Assembly (NCBI GenBank): GCA_021808485.1
Contig: JAKBBN010000030.1
Span: forward strand, 1 to 35,937
DNA length: 35,937 nt
From: Planctomycetota bacterium
GTDB lineage: Bacteria; Planctomycetota; Phycisphaerae; WQYP01
Reading direction: 5' to 3'
Shown one piece after another: positions 1 through 9,260 of this stretch. Position 1 is the stretch's first letter. Every line of letters begins with the position of its first letter. Position numbers and translations under genes: made by a program. Below the pieces are notes generated by a model, which worked only from the letters and a program-made list of their open reading frames with translations, did no database searches and was not told where the DNA came from.

Positions 1-2505
1 TGGACATGGGGCAACCATGAATTCGGCTACGCCTGGGACCGCCACCTGACCGATTCCGACGGTCCATACATTGAACTCATGACCGGGGTCTTTACCGATA
101 ATCAGCCGGACTTTTCCTTTCTTGCACCGGGCGAAACCCGGAGCTTTACACAGTATTGGTACCCGTTTCAAAAGATCGGCCTGCCCGTCGCCGCCAATGA
201 ACATGCCGCACTCAGCCTGCATTTTGACAATCGCACGCTCCACGTCGGCATCGCCCCCGCGAAATGTCACAATCGCCTTACGGTAGTCGCAAAACAGGAG
301 GGCAAGGTGATTCTTCGTCGCAGCGGCAGCGCCGGTCCATCGCAACCATTGCTGTTGGCCGCCCGGGTCTCCGCAACTCTCCAGCCCGCCAAGCTCGAAC
401 TTTTCATTCACGATGACAATGGCCTGCTGCTTCATCACCGGCCGGAGCCGGAAAAACCGGATTCCTTGAGCCCCCCGCCGCTTGCCAGCGAACCGCCCAT
501 GCCCCGGGCGGTGGCCTCCAATGAGGCGTTGTATTCAATCGGTATGCACTTGGACCAGTACCGGCACGCCACGCGCTATCCTGAACTATACTGGCGCGAG
601 GCGATTCGCCGTGATCCGCAAGATACACGCTCCACAAACGCCATGGGATTGTGGCATTTAAGACGCGGCGAATTCGCCGCTGCGGCGAACTTGTTCCAGC
701 GGGCCGTGCGCAGTGCCACGGGTCGAAACGCCAATCCCTATGACGGCGAGCCGTTTTACAACCTTGGTTTGGCGCATCGATATCTTGAGGATGACGATGC
801 CGCCTATTCGTCATTTTTCAAGGCGGTATGGAATAATGCCTGGCAGGCGCCCGCATTTCTGGAATTGGCCCGCATAGACTGCCGCCGTGGAAATTGGCCG
901 GCGGCACTGGAGCATTTAGATCAATCATTGGCCGTTAGCGCTGAAAATGTTAGCGCCCGCAATCTCAAAGTCATTGTGCTGCAAAAGCTCAATTCCGATT
1001 CCCCGGCAAAGGAACTCCTTGAATCCAACTTTCGTCTGGACCGGCTGGATTATGTTTCCCGATTTTTGCGCGGTGATTCCGCCGGCATCGGCACACAGGC
1101 CCGGTTTGATATGGCGCTGGATTTTGCCCGCGCCGGATTGTGGGATATGGCGCTGGCCGCCTTGCCCGCATCACACGATACCGTGGATCGCGGGACTCAG
1201 CCGCTGGTGCATTATTACCGCGGCTATTTTTTTCAGCGGTTTGGCCGGGCGACGGCCGCCAAAAAAAGCTTCGCGGCGGCCGCCAAGGCAAGTCCGGACT
1301 GGTGTTTTCCCTCCCGGCTGGAAGAAATGGTCATCCTCCGCGCCGCTATCGCCGCCAACCCGTCCGACGGCATGGCCCATTATTACCTGGGCAATCTGCT
1401 TTATGACCGCAAACGCCATCTGGAAGCGGTAAGGCATTGGCAAAAAGCCTCCAAATGGCGGCCCAATTACTCGGTGATCTGGCGAAATCTGGGTATTGGT
1501 TATTACAACATTTACAAACAGCCGGCCAAAGCCGCCGCCGCATACCGTAACGCGCGGCGCTGCAATCCCGCGGATCCCCGTCTGCTGTATGAACAGGATC
1601 AACTGGCCCGGCGCATGGGTGTTCCAATCCATCGCAGAATTGCCGCGCTTCAGCCGGTTTCCTCCAAAGCCCATAATGTTTTGCAGCATGTCGGAAACGT
1701 CCGGGCCGCAAAAAACCGCAAGGCGCCCCCTGCCGCGACTTGGCCCATGCGCGACGATTTAACGGTTGAATATTGCACCCTGCTGAATCAGGCCGGCCGT
1801 CATGACGAAGCGCTGGAAATACTTCTGCACAGGCACTTCCAGCCGTGGGAAGGCGGCGAAGGGCGGGTACTGGAGCAGTATGTCCGGGCACATATGGCCT
1901 TAGGCCGCTCGAAACTGCGGCAGGGCATGGCGTCGGAGGCCCTGGCGCATTTCCATGGAGCCTTGCATCCCCCCCAATCGCTGGGCGAAGCCCGCCATGC
2001 GCTGGCCAATTGCAGCAATATCTTTTTTTATCTGGGCGAAGCTGCGGCGGCTGCGGGAAAAATGAAAAATGCTACGCAGTGGTGGCGCCGTGCCGCGGAA
2101 GAAAAGGGCGATTTCCGGAACATGGCGGTAACCCCGTATTCCGAAATGACGTTTTACCGCATCTTGGCCCTGCAGCGGCTGGGCAGTAACCATATTGCCG
2201 GGAAATTGGCGGCGTCCGTGCTTGCATATGCAAAAAAATTGCTGGCAACACCCGCAAAAATTGATTATTTCGCCACCTCCTTGCCCGATTTGCTTCTCTT
2301 TGAAGCGGATCTTCAAGCGGATCAAAACACCTATGCCGGATTTCTCCAGGCGCAAATCTATTTCGCCATGGGGAACCGTCGGCGGGCCATTCAAATTCTT
2401 CGCCATATCCTGCGGCACAACGCTCATCATGGGCCGGCTGCGGATCTGCTGGCGGAAATCGCGATTCCCGCGCAGCGGGTAAAATCGCGAATCGCCTCGC
2501 GTTAA
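1..2505 (+). CDS. DUF5107-type tetratricopeptide repeat protein (5' truncated)
   Basis: The reading frame is open from base 1 (the first codons read WTWGNHEFGYAWD), so the gene starts upstream of the window and 834 residues are visible. The first ~60 residues resemble the end of a DUF5107 domain, including the stretch PGETRSFTQYWYPF. The rest is a long helical array of TPR-like units, for example around bases 530-1010 and 1360-1600, with the usual small-residue and aromatic spacing. Proteins of this kind often sit in carbohydrate-use loci and are probably extracytoplasmic or scaffold proteins, but the role here is not shown. The gene ends 40 bases before the sugar transporter, on the same strand, so co-transcription is plausible. 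The DUF5107 assignment is from recall of family sequences. Confidence 0.85.
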   Translation, partial: WTWGNHEFGYAWDRHLTDSDGPYIELMTGVFTDNQPDFSFLAPGETRSFTQYWYPFQKIGLPVAANEHAALSLHFDNRTLHVGIAPAKCHNRLTVVAKQEGKVILRRSGSAGPSQPLLLAARVSATLQPAKLELFIHDDNGLLLHHRPEPEKPDSLSPPPLASEPPMPRAVASNEALYSIGMHLDQYRHATRYPELYWREAIRRDPQDTRSTNAMGLWHLRRGEFAAAANLFQRAVRSATGRNANPYDGEPFYNLGLAHRYLEDDDAAYSSFFKAVWNNAWQAPAFLELARIDCRRGNWPAALEHLDQSLAVSAENVSARNLKVIVLQKLNSDSPAKELLESNFRLDRLDYVSRFLRGDSAGIGTQARFDMALDFARAGLWDMALAALPASHDTVDRGTQPLVHYYRGYFFQRFGRATAAKKSFAAAAKASPDWCFPSRLEEMVILRAAIAANPSDGMAHYYLGNLLYDRKRHLEAVRHWQKASKWRPNYSVIWRNLGIGYYNIYKQPAKAAAAYRNARRCNPADPRLLYEQDQLARRMGVPIHRRIAALQPVSSKAHNVLQHVGNVRAAKNRKAPPAATWPMRDDLTVEYCTLLNQAGRHDEALEILLHRHFQPWEGGEGRVLEQYVRAHMALGRSKLRQGMASEALAHFHGALHPPQSLGEARHALANCSNIFFYLGEAAAAAGKMKNATQWWRRAAEEKGDFRNMAVTPYSEMTFYRILALQRLGSNHIAGKLAASVLAYAKKLLATPAKIDYFATSLPDLLLFEADLQADQNTYAGFLQAQIYFAMGNRRRAIQILRHILRHNAHHGPAADLLAEIAIPAQRVKSRIASR

Positions 2506-2545
2506 CCGCCGGCCGTCGTGAACGGGTTCAAAGTTGGAGAAGTAC

Positions 2546-3973
2546 ATGACCGAAGCGAATCCGCCGCAAGAAGCGCCTAATTCCGCCTCCATCGGCTATG
2601 CCCTGTTTATTTCGGCTGTCGCGGCGATGGGCGGATTGTTGTTCGGTTATGACTGGGTGGTGATCAGCGGCGCGAAGCCTTTTTTTGTACCCCACTTTCA
2701 CCTCACCAATCCCGACACCATCGGATGGGCGATGTCATGCGCCCTGATAGGTGCTTTGGCCGGAGCACTGGTAACAGGCTGGTTGACGGACAAATTCGGT
2801 CGCAAGCGACTCCTGGCGGTCGCCGCGGTGCTGTTTGGAATCTCCTCGATCCTCACCGGCTGGGCCGCCTCTTTTGCCGCCTTCGCCTTCTGGCGGGTGA
2901 TCGGAGGCGTGGCCATCGGCATGGCGTCAAATCTTTCCCCGCTTTACATCGCGGAAGTTTCCCCGGGCCGCTGGCGCGGGCGCCTGGTCGCGCTGAATCA
3001 ACTCACCATCGTCATCGGTATTCTGCTGGCGGACGTCATAAACTGGAAAATCGCCCGTCCCGTTCCGGCTCATGCCGCCGCCGCGGCCATTGCCGCCTCG
3101 TGGGATGGACGCCTTGCCTGGCGATGGATGTTCACCGTCGTTGCCGCACCGTCAACGCTGTTTTTGCTTGGCGTATTTTTTATACCGGAAAGCCCCCGAT
3201 GGCTGATGAAGCAAGGACGCGATTCCCAGGCCGGCCGCATTCTATCGCGAATTGGCGGCGCCGATCACGCGGAAAATGAATTGGTCGCGATTCGCCGCAC
3301 ATTGGCCGGTGAAGCCGCCGGTCGTGTGCGCCTGGCCGATCTGTTTGATTCACGGGTCTTAAAAATTGTCGGTATTGGCCTGGTGCTGGCCGTATTTCAG
3401 CAATGGTGCGGCATTAATGTCATTTTCAGCTACGCGCCGGATATCTTTCATGCCGCCGGCTATCACGTGAACAGCCTGCTTTTTGAGATTGTCATTATTG
3501 GTGCGGTAAATCTGCTGTTTACCCTCGCGGCCATGGTGCTGGTGGACAGGCTCGGTCGCCGTCCGCTCATGCTTATCGGGGCCGCCGGATTGATCCTGAC
3601 CCATTCCCTTCTTGCCTTGGCGTATCATGGCCATGTCCAGGGGTTGCCGGTGGTGATTCTGGTGATGGCGGCCATCGCCTGTTACGCCATGACGCTGGCG
3701 CCGGTTACCTGGGTGCTGATTTCGGAAATATTCCCCAATCGCATCCGTGGAACAGCGCTGTCCATCGCCGTATCCGCCCTCTGGATTGCGGATTTTATTC
3801 TTACCCAAACTTTTCCGGCGTTGAAGTCCGCCATCGGCGTTGGCGGTGCATTCTGGTTATATGCCATCGTGTGCACTGGCGGGTTTTTATTTATTCTCCG
3901 CACCGTACCGGAAACACGCGGAAAATCCCTGGAAGAACTGGAGCAGATCCTCGTTAGATCTCCTGTCGGTTGA
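2546..3973 (+). CDS. MFS sugar porter family transporter (sugar:H+ symporter type)
   Basis: A 475-residue, 12-TM major facilitator protein with the sugar porter signatures in order: GGLLFGYDWVVISGA near residue 29, DKFGRKR after TM2, SPLYIAEVSPGRWRGRLV in the TM4-5 region, PESPRWLM before the central loop, VDRLGRRPLM in the second half, and PETRGKSLEELE at the C terminus. These are hallmarks of the XylE/GLUT-like family, which imports hexoses or pentoses, usually with protons. The substrate cannot be read from sequence. An earlier in-frame TTG exists at 2534, but the ATG at 2546 has GGAGA about six bases upstream and is preferred. The gene follows the DUF5107 TPR gene closely, which fits a carbohydrate context. 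Confidence 0.93.
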   Translation: MTEANPPQEAPNSASIGYALFISAVAAMGGLLFGYDWVVISGAKPFFVPHFHLTNPDTIGWAMSCALIGALAGALVTGWLTDKFGRKRLLAVAAVLFGISSILTGWAASFAAFAFWRVIGGVAIGMASNLSPLYIAEVSPGRWRGRLVALNQLTIVIGILLADVINWKIARPVPAHAAAAAIAASWDGRLAWRWMFTVVAAPSTLFLLGVFFIPESPRWLMKQGRDSQAGRILSRIGGADHAENELVAIRRTLAGEAAGRVRLADLFDSRVLKIVGIGLVLAVFQQWCGINVIFSYAPDIFHAAGYHVNSLLFEIVIIGAVNLLFTLAAMVLVDRLGRRPLMLIGAAGLILTHSLLALAYHGHVQGLPVVILVMAAIACYAMTLAPVTWVLISEIFPNRIRGTALSIAVSALWIADFILTQTFPALKSAIGVGGAFWLYAIVCTGGFLFILRTVPETRGKSLEELEQILVRSPVG

Positions 3974-4124
3974 CCCTTCCCGGTTGAACCTTGATCAACC
4001 ACTGCGCTCCGTCGAAACTTTCGCCGCAATGTTCGCAATTGCGCGCAGGCGTTTAATTCCGGAAGTATGAAAATTAAGCGATACAATGAACGGCCGACGA
4101 TCTTGCGTTCGCAAGGAGTCGATT

Positions 4125-4376
4125 ATGGAATCGATTTATGCTTTATTGGTCAGCGGTGTTTTGATTGCAGCCGTTTGGGCCGGTGAATTTGAATTTTCCG
4201 GATTGCCGAATCGGCGGTGGAGATCGCAAAAATCCTTTTTTTTGCTATTTCTTGTCGTTTTAGTGAATTCCGTGATCGGCGATAAAGGCCTGCAATGGAC
4301 CTCCGTTCCCCGCATCACGCCCGCAGTCGCACTATTTTTCCGCAGCGCTATAATGTTACGTGTGAGAAATGTTTAA
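4125..4376 (+). CDS. small hypothetical membrane protein (83 aa)
   Basis: I do not recognise this protein. An ATG at 4125 is preceded by AAGGAG at a good distance, which is why I prefer it to the in-frame ATG at 4086. The protein begins MESIYALLVSGVLIAAVWAG, a likely membrane segment. A second hydrophobic segment, FFLLFLVVLVNSVIG, lies near residues 36-50, separated from the first by a basic stretch (NRRWRSQK). The base composition is more AT-rich than the neighbouring transporter. The 3' end overlaps a possible -10 box for the next gene. It could be spurious; the ribosome-binding site and the two-helix pattern are the only support. Confidence 0.5.
   Translation: MESIYALLVSGVLIAAVWAGEFEFSGLPNRRWRSQKSFFLLFLVVLVNSVIGDKGLQWTSVPRITPAVALFFRSAIMLRVRNV
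4349..4354 (+). promoter_or_regulatory. possible -10 box (TATAAT) before the three-TM FADGH gene
   Basis: A perfect TATAAT lies 41 bases before the ATG at 4395. The hexamer 17 bases upstream (GTCGCA) matches the -35 consensus at only three positions, so this is supported mainly by the -10. It lies inside the 3' end of the small upstream ORF. Confidence 0.3.
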
Positions 4377-4394
4377 CACGGATGCAATAATCGA

Positions 4395-5237
4395 ATGATT
4401 GATAATGCGGACAATCCCCCGGCCGTCGCCGAAAAGCGATATATAAATTGGGTTGCGCTTGCGGCCGGCATCTGCCTGCTGGGTGAAATTGCCATTATGT
4501 CCCGGTACAAACCCAGCCTTACCCAGCCGCCGCCCATATCGGTTCTTCTCCTTTCGTTGCTCACCCTGTTTTTGGGCGCCGGTTCGCTGCTATACCGCCT
4601 GAACCGGCGGCAATACTGGTTTACCGGCCGGGCGATTGGCGTGATTTCCATGCTGCTTGGGATGATCATTTTCTCCGTGCAGTCCCTGGGATTGCATAAA
4701 GATCGCGAGGTTCTGCTGGAAAAGCAGCTCAAAATCGTGGCCGGAGCCTGTGTGACCTACGCCCGCTCTCACCTTGGTCGCTATCCGCCGAATCTCGCCG
4801 CACTTCTGGAAACCGGTTTAATTAAACCTGCCTATTTGAGCGATCCAACCAATGTTCGTGAACCGCTGGTTCTCCCCTCTGACTGGCGCACGATAAAACC
4901 CGCCATTCTGATTCATGCGATTAATGCCAACAGCGATTTTCGGTATGTAGGTCAGGACCTGCGCCTGCCCGCCGGTGCGGTCGCCGGGGGGAAAATGCCT
5001 CCGGCATTTTCCCGCATCATCATCCTTTATTCCAACGAGCAGCAGGCCAGCAGCGCCGGAGAACTCGCCTTTGCCGATGGACATATCAAGTACGTGCAGA
5101 TCGGCGGTATGCCGCAAACACTTTATGCCAGCAACGCCGCACGCAAAAAACTCGGCTTGCCGCCCATGACCTTCAGCAAGGGAATATCCCGCACCGACTC
5201 CGGCGGCCCGTCGGCAACCGTGCCCGCGGCAAAATAA
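4395..5237 (+). CDS. membrane-anchored protein with three TM helices and an FADGH prepilin-like motif
   Basis: A 280-residue protein with three predicted membrane helices at about residues 17-35, 48-67 and 79-98, followed by an extracytoplasmic domain. That domain contains ACVTYARSHLGRYPPNLAAL, which resembles the region after the N-terminal helix of type II secretion pseudopilins, and FADGH at residues 226-230. FADGHV-type motifs are typical of the planctomycete DUF1559/H-X9-DG proteins. There is no N-terminal prepilin peptidase site of the FTLIE kind, so it would not be processed like a pilin. Function unknown. It converges with the amidohydrolase gene, leaving 24 bases between them and no clear terminator. 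Confidence 0.75.
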   Translation: MIDNADNPPAVAEKRYINWVALAAGICLLGEIAIMSRYKPSLTQPPPISVLLLSLLTLFLGAGSLLYRLNRRQYWFTGRAIGVISMLLGMIIFSVQSLGLHKDREVLLEKQLKIVAGACVTYARSHLGRYPPNLAALLETGLIKPAYLSDPTNVREPLVLPSDWRTIKPAILIHAINANSDFRYVGQDLRLPAGAVAGGKMPPAFSRIIILYSNEQQASSAGELAFADGHIKYVQIGGMPQTLYASNAARKKLGLPPMTFSKGISRTDSGGPSATVPAAK

Positions 5238-5261
5238 AACAAGTGGATCAATTATCCGTCG

Positions 5262-6281
5262 CTAATCAATGGTCCGCCCCAGCACCCTGCCGTACAGCCA
5301 GTGTCGGGCGTTCGTGTGGTACATCTTTTCCAGTACCTCCACCGGCAGGTTCAGCCCCGCCAGTCGCGGCTTTCCTTCGGCGGCGTCCGGGTCTTCGATG
5401 GGTGATAAACCGTTAAAATCCGTTTCCCAAAGCTTTTGATGGACCCAATAACGGCTGGCATAATGGTCATGGTCATATTTTTCGCCCACAACCAGGTCGC
5501 TTCCAAATAAAATGCGGTCCTGATTACGGATAAAAAACTCCCGGACCCGGGCGGTATCCTGCTCGGCAATGGCCCGCACGATCCATTTCGTGGCGCTGGA
5601 ATCCACAATGTAATGCGGATACCGGTCCAGTCTTTTTTGTAGGCTGTCCATATCCTCCAGACTTCCGCCCATGTGCGCACCCATGTGGATGCGATCGGGG
5701 TATTTTTCCAGCATCCTTTCCAGCATTGGAAACTGCTGATCAAAAGACCGCTGCCCCTCGGAAGGCTTGTATTTCCGATCTTCACCGAACCACGCACGCG
5801 GATCGCCGACATGGCTCATAAAATGGTAACCAAGCTCATACGCATGCTGCATCACGCGTTGAATCGCCGGGCTGTCCAGATCCATGCCCGTCCGCTTCTG
5901 TGTGCCGGGCGCCATGTGGAATTTTATCAGGCGGGATCCGCGTTTATAAAATTCATCCAGTCGTCGCATCCACTCCGCGATAAAGTCATCCCCCGGGCCG
6001 AGATTCTGCCATTTTGGAATGGCGATAAATTCAAACCGCCCGGGAAACGCCGCCTTCAACGCATCCACATCCTCCAGCGGCGCCATTGTCCATATCCGCC
6101 CGATGCCGTACTCGTCCGCCACACGCAGATATTCGCGCGTCAAGGCCGCATCGCGCGTGTGCGTGTGCACGTCTATCACAAGCCCGCCGGTTTTGCGTTT
6201 CGGCGGCCGGCTGTAATCAACACCGGTCAAGTTGTGTGGAACAGCGCTGTTTACGGCGGTTTGAGCGGTTGTTTGTGTCAT
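5262..6281 (-). CDS. amidohydrolase-family TIM-barrel metal-dependent hydrolase
   Basis: A hydrolase of the amidohydrolase-2 type. It has the first-strand metal motif VIDVHTHTRD, a middle histidine in FMSHVGDPRAW, another in HMGAHMGG, and the late-strand aspartate in RILFGSDLVVG. Together these form the expected metal site of a TIM-barrel enzyme. The substrate is unknown; relatives act as decarboxylases, lactonases or hydrolases of small carbonyl compounds. The chosen start, ATG at 6281 (339 residues), has GGGAA upstream. A start at 6317 would add 12 residues but has no clear ribosome-binding site. It is the last gene of a minus-strand run containing secA, der and the HtrA protease. Confidence 0.85.
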   Translation of the reverse strand: MTQTTAQTAVNSAVPHNLTGVDYSRPPKRKTGGLVIDVHTHTRDAALTREYLRVADEYGIGRIWTMAPLEDVDALKAAFPGRFEFIAIPKWQNLGPGDDFIAEWMRRLDEFYKRGSRLIKFHMAPGTQKRTGMDLDSPAIQRVMQHAYELGYHFMSHVGDPRAWFGEDRKYKPSEGQRSFDQQFPMLERMLEKYPDRIHMGAHMGGSLEDMDSLQKRLDRYPHYIVDSSATKWIVRAIAEQDTARVREFFIRNQDRILFGSDLVVGEKYDHDHYASRYWVHQKLWETDFNGLSPIEDPDAAEGKPRLAGLNLPVEVLEKMYHTNARHWLYGRVLGRTID

Positions 6282-6361
6282 GAATGTTCCCAAGCTTCCA
6301 TTTTCTTCACTCTGCATTCTAGGCCGTGAATCGGCGATTATCCGGTGAGCCTGGTTCTGTT

Positions 6362-7741
6362 CTAGGGAAATTCCAGATACCCCACTCCCAGCCCGCCCTT
6401 GCGCACCACCAGCACCTGCACCCGGCCCGTCTTCGGCAGGTGCGGCAGCAGAACCCCCAGATTTTGCAGCGTCCGGATCGGATAGGGTCCGAATTTGATC
6501 AGAATGTCGCCCGGCTTAAGTCCCGCCAGCGCGCCGATGGAGCCGGCCTTCACCGCCTTGATAAAAATGCCCGCCTGAATCTTGGAGTGACTTTCGCCGG
6601 CCAGTTGCGGCGTCATCTGTTCTATCCGAATTCCCAGCTTTTTATAAGCATCAACGACAACCGGCGACGGCGGCACCGGCCGGATTGGAAATGCCAGTAC
6701 CTTTCCGCTCAACAGCTTTACCGATACGGTTTTCTGACCCGGCGCGGTCTGCAGCACGGCCGCCAGTGCTCCCGCCAGGCTGTGAATCGCGGAGCCGTCT
6801 ATCGCCGTGATCTGCGATCCGGCCACTCCGGCGATTCCTACGATCTCATGGATATCCGCCGGCTGTCGCAGCGTGCGTGTATCCGTGAACTTAATCGGTA
6901 TTTCCAGCCCGCTGGCCATCGCCGGATTCATTAATCGCGGCAGCAATGACGCCAGACGATCCACGCCGATGGCAAAACCGATGTTCTGGGCGTTGCCGCG
7001 AATCGCCGTGTTGATTCCCACCACCTGCCCGTACACATTCAGCAGCGGTCCGCCGGAATTGCCCGGATTAATCGCCGCGTCCGTCTGAATCAGGTTGCTC
7101 AGCGGGGTTGGATTATTCGGCTCGCGAATCTGCCGATGCAGGGCCGACACAATGCCGGAACTCACGCTTTGGCTGAATCCAAATGGATTTCCCACCGCAA
7201 TGCACGGTTCACCGATCATCAGATCGCCTGAACTGCCCAGCGGAATCGTGGGGTATACGCCCCCATGGTCAATTTTCAGAACGGCCAGGTCCGCCTGCGG
7301 GTCGCTGCCCACCACATGCGCCTTGTACGATCGGCCGTTGGCGAATTTCACGGAAATTTCTCTGGCTTGGTCCACCACATGATTGTTGGTGACGATGTAA
7401 CCATCTTTCTGAATGACAAACCCGCTGCCCAGGAAATCCGCCGGAACTTCCACAAACGGACCGCCGGCCACCGGCCCCCAGAATACGCTTCCGAACGGAT
7501 TGATCTGCCGGGTGATCAGTCGCTTGGCGGTAATGGACACGATCGCCGGGCTGCAGTGCCGCACCACCTGAACCGTAACCGTGTCGCGCAAATTATGCGG
7601 ATCCACATGGGGACGCCACGCCTGCCCAGCGCATTGCCCCGCCATCCATGCCGGCAGGCCCGCCGCCAGAATGATTGCCGTCAGGTAACGTCCCGCCCGG
7701 TGACGCATCGCTGAAATTCCACGGTTTACAATAGCTTTCAT
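6362..7741 (-). CDS. HtrA/DegP-like trypsin-type serine protease with PDZ domains
   Basis: A 459-residue exported protease for envelope protein quality control. Residues 1-40 form a signal peptide with a basic start and the hydrophobic core YLTAIILAAGLPAWMAG. The chymotrypsin-fold domain has a full triad: His121 in TNNHVVD, Asp151 in ADLAVLKI and Ser229 in NPGNSGGPL. Two PDZ-like regions follow, a weak one at about 285-350 and a clearer one at about 370-455 with GIFIKAVKAGSIGALAGLKPGD split over the ligand-binding loop. GGAG lies eight bases before the ATG. It follows der by 51 bases in the same direction. Its substrates are not indicated by the context. Confidence 0.93.
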   Translation of the reverse strand: MKAIVNRGISAMRHRAGRYLTAIILAAGLPAWMAGQCAGQAWRPHVDPHNLRDTVTVQVVRHCSPAIVSITAKRLITRQINPFGSVFWGPVAGGPFVEVPADFLGSGFVIQKDGYIVTNNHVVDQAREISVKFANGRSYKAHVVGSDPQADLAVLKIDHGGVYPTIPLGSSGDLMIGEPCIAVGNPFGFSQSVSSGIVSALHRQIREPNNPTPLSNLIQTDAAINPGNSGGPLLNVYGQVVGINTAIRGNAQNIGFAIGVDRLASLLPRLMNPAMASGLEIPIKFTDTRTLRQPADIHEIVGIAGVAGSQITAIDGSAIHSLAGALAAVLQTAPGQKTVSVKLLSGKVLAFPIRPVPPSPVVVDAYKKLGIRIEQMTPQLAGESHSKIQAGIFIKAVKAGSIGALAGLKPGDILIKFGPYPIRTLQNLGVLLPHLPKTGRVQVLVVRKGGLGVGYLEFP

Positions 7742-7792
7742 CAGCCAAACTCCACACGTCGGTGATCCGGCCTTTCGCCGCCGAATCCCGAT

Positions 7793-9223
7793 TCATTTTA
7801 TACGTTTGCGCCGGCCCCCGGGTTTCACCGCCGCGCCGCCGGTATCTCCCTTACTTCGCCTGCCGCGCCCCCGGTTTCCCGTCTCTCCCTTCGCCGCTTT
7901 TTCCGCACTCCGGTGGTGACTCCGGACCAGCAGCCGGATGGGAACCTCCGAAAGGCTCGTACGCTGCCGCAGTTGACGGATAAAAAACCGGCGGTATTCC
8001 TCCGTTACCAGATCCGGTTGATTGACGCTCAACACAATGGATGGAGGATTGACGCCGATCTGCGTCGCGTAATATACCTTGACCGGTTTTGCGGATCGGC
8101 TGCTCGGCCCGCGCTGCCGGATGATATCCTGCACCGCCTGATTCAATTGCCCCGTGCTCAGGCGGGTTGATGCCTGTTGATGCAATGAAAACGCCAGACG
8201 CAGCATATCCTGCACATGTTCATTGTCCTTGGCGCTGATACAGGCCATCGGAGCGAATTCCAGTTGCGGGAATATTTTCCCGACATATTGGGCGAACTCC
8301 GCCGGCGTGGCGCGCTGCCCCACAAGGTCCCATTTGTTCACCGCCAGAATTGTCGGCTTGAACTGCTCCTGAATGTACGCGGCAAGTTTTTGATCCACAT
8401 CGCCGGATTCAAGGGTCGCGTCCAGCAGCAGAATCACCAGGTCGGCCCGCCGGATGGAACGCTGCGCTCGGTGGAAACTGTAGAATTCAAGGTCGCTGGC
8501 CGTCATTTTGGACCGCTTGCGTACTCCCGCCGTATCAATCACCACCAGCCGCCGGCCGTCCGCGTCAATGTGGACATCCACACTGTCACGCGTCGTGCCG
8601 GCAACTTCCGATACAATCACCCGTTTCTGCCCTGCCCAGGCGTTGATCAGCGTGCTTTTGCCGGCATTCCGCTTGCCTACCACGGCGATCTTGAGTTCCG
8701 GTTCAGCCACATCGGCGGCCGAATTTCCCCCCAGGTTCTCCATGATTTTTTCCAGCAATTGATCCCGGCCCCGATTTTCCTTGCATGACACCGTCACCGG
8801 CTCCCCGAATCCCAGGGAGAAAAAATCCGCACTGTTGACGGTCATCGCCGCCGAATCCACCTTGTTGCATATCAGAAAAACCGGTTTGGAAAATCCGCGC
8901 AAAAGCGAGGCCACCACCGTGTCCAGGGATACCAGTCCGCTGCGTGCATCCACCACAAACAGTATCAGGCTTGCTTCCTCGATCGCCTGACGGATTTGTG
9001 CGCGCACTTGCTCGGTCAGATTGTCCGGATCATCTATCCCGTAGCCGCCCGTATCAATAAGTTCAAAATAACGGCCCCGATGCTCCACGATGGCTCCGAT
9101 GCGGTCGCGCGTCACGCCGGCCGTGGGGTCCACAATGGAAATGCGCCGCCTTGCCAGAAAATTAAGCAGGCTGGATTTGCCGACATTCGGCCGTCCTATG
9201 ATGGCCACACTTGGGGGATTCAT
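7793..9223 (-). CDS. der: ribosome biogenesis GTPase Der (EngA)
   Basis: The 476-residue double-GTPase that assists 50S subunit assembly. GTPase 1 has GRPNVGKS at residues 10-17, the switch motif DTGG near 57 and NKVD at 120-123. GTPase 2 has a variant P-loop GKRNAGKS at 183-190 (usually GRPNVGKS), DTAG near 230 and NKWD at 296-299. A KH-like C-terminal domain follows, then a lysine/arginine-rich tail from about residue 430 (RGRGRRSKGDTGG and so on) that probably touches rRNA. AGGA lies upstream of the ATG. The gene starts 37 bases after secA on the same strand, so the two are probably co-transcribed. Confidence 0.97.
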   Translation of the reverse strand: MNPPSVAIIGRPNVGKSSLLNFLARRRISIVDPTAGVTRDRIGAIVEHRGRYFELIDTGGYGIDDPDNLTEQVRAQIRQAIEEASLILFVVDARSGLVSLDTVVASLLRGFSKPVFLICNKVDSAAMTVNSADFFSLGFGEPVTVSCKENRGRDQLLEKIMENLGGNSAADVAEPELKIAVVGKRNAGKSTLINAWAGQKRVIVSEVAGTTRDSVDVHIDADGRRLVVIDTAGVRKRSKMTASDLEFYSFHRAQRSIRRADLVILLLDATLESGDVDQKLAAYIQEQFKPTILAVNKWDLVGQRATPAEFAQYVGKIFPQLEFAPMACISAKDNEHVQDMLRLAFSLHQQASTRLSTGQLNQAVQDIIRQRGPSSRSAKPVKVYYATQIGVNPPSIVLSVNQPDLVTEEYRRFFIRQLRQRTSLSEVPIRLLVRSHHRSAEKAAKGETGNRGRGRRSKGDTGGAAVKPGGRRKRIK

Positions 9224-9260
9224 AACGGTGTATCCTGTTCGTCAGTGGGCAAAAACCCGG

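Noticed and set aside
3982..4000. Hairpin GGTTGA-N7-TCAACC after the sugar transporter gene
   Set aside because: The stem is only 6 bp with no T-run after it, so I do not call it a terminator, although one is expected nearby.
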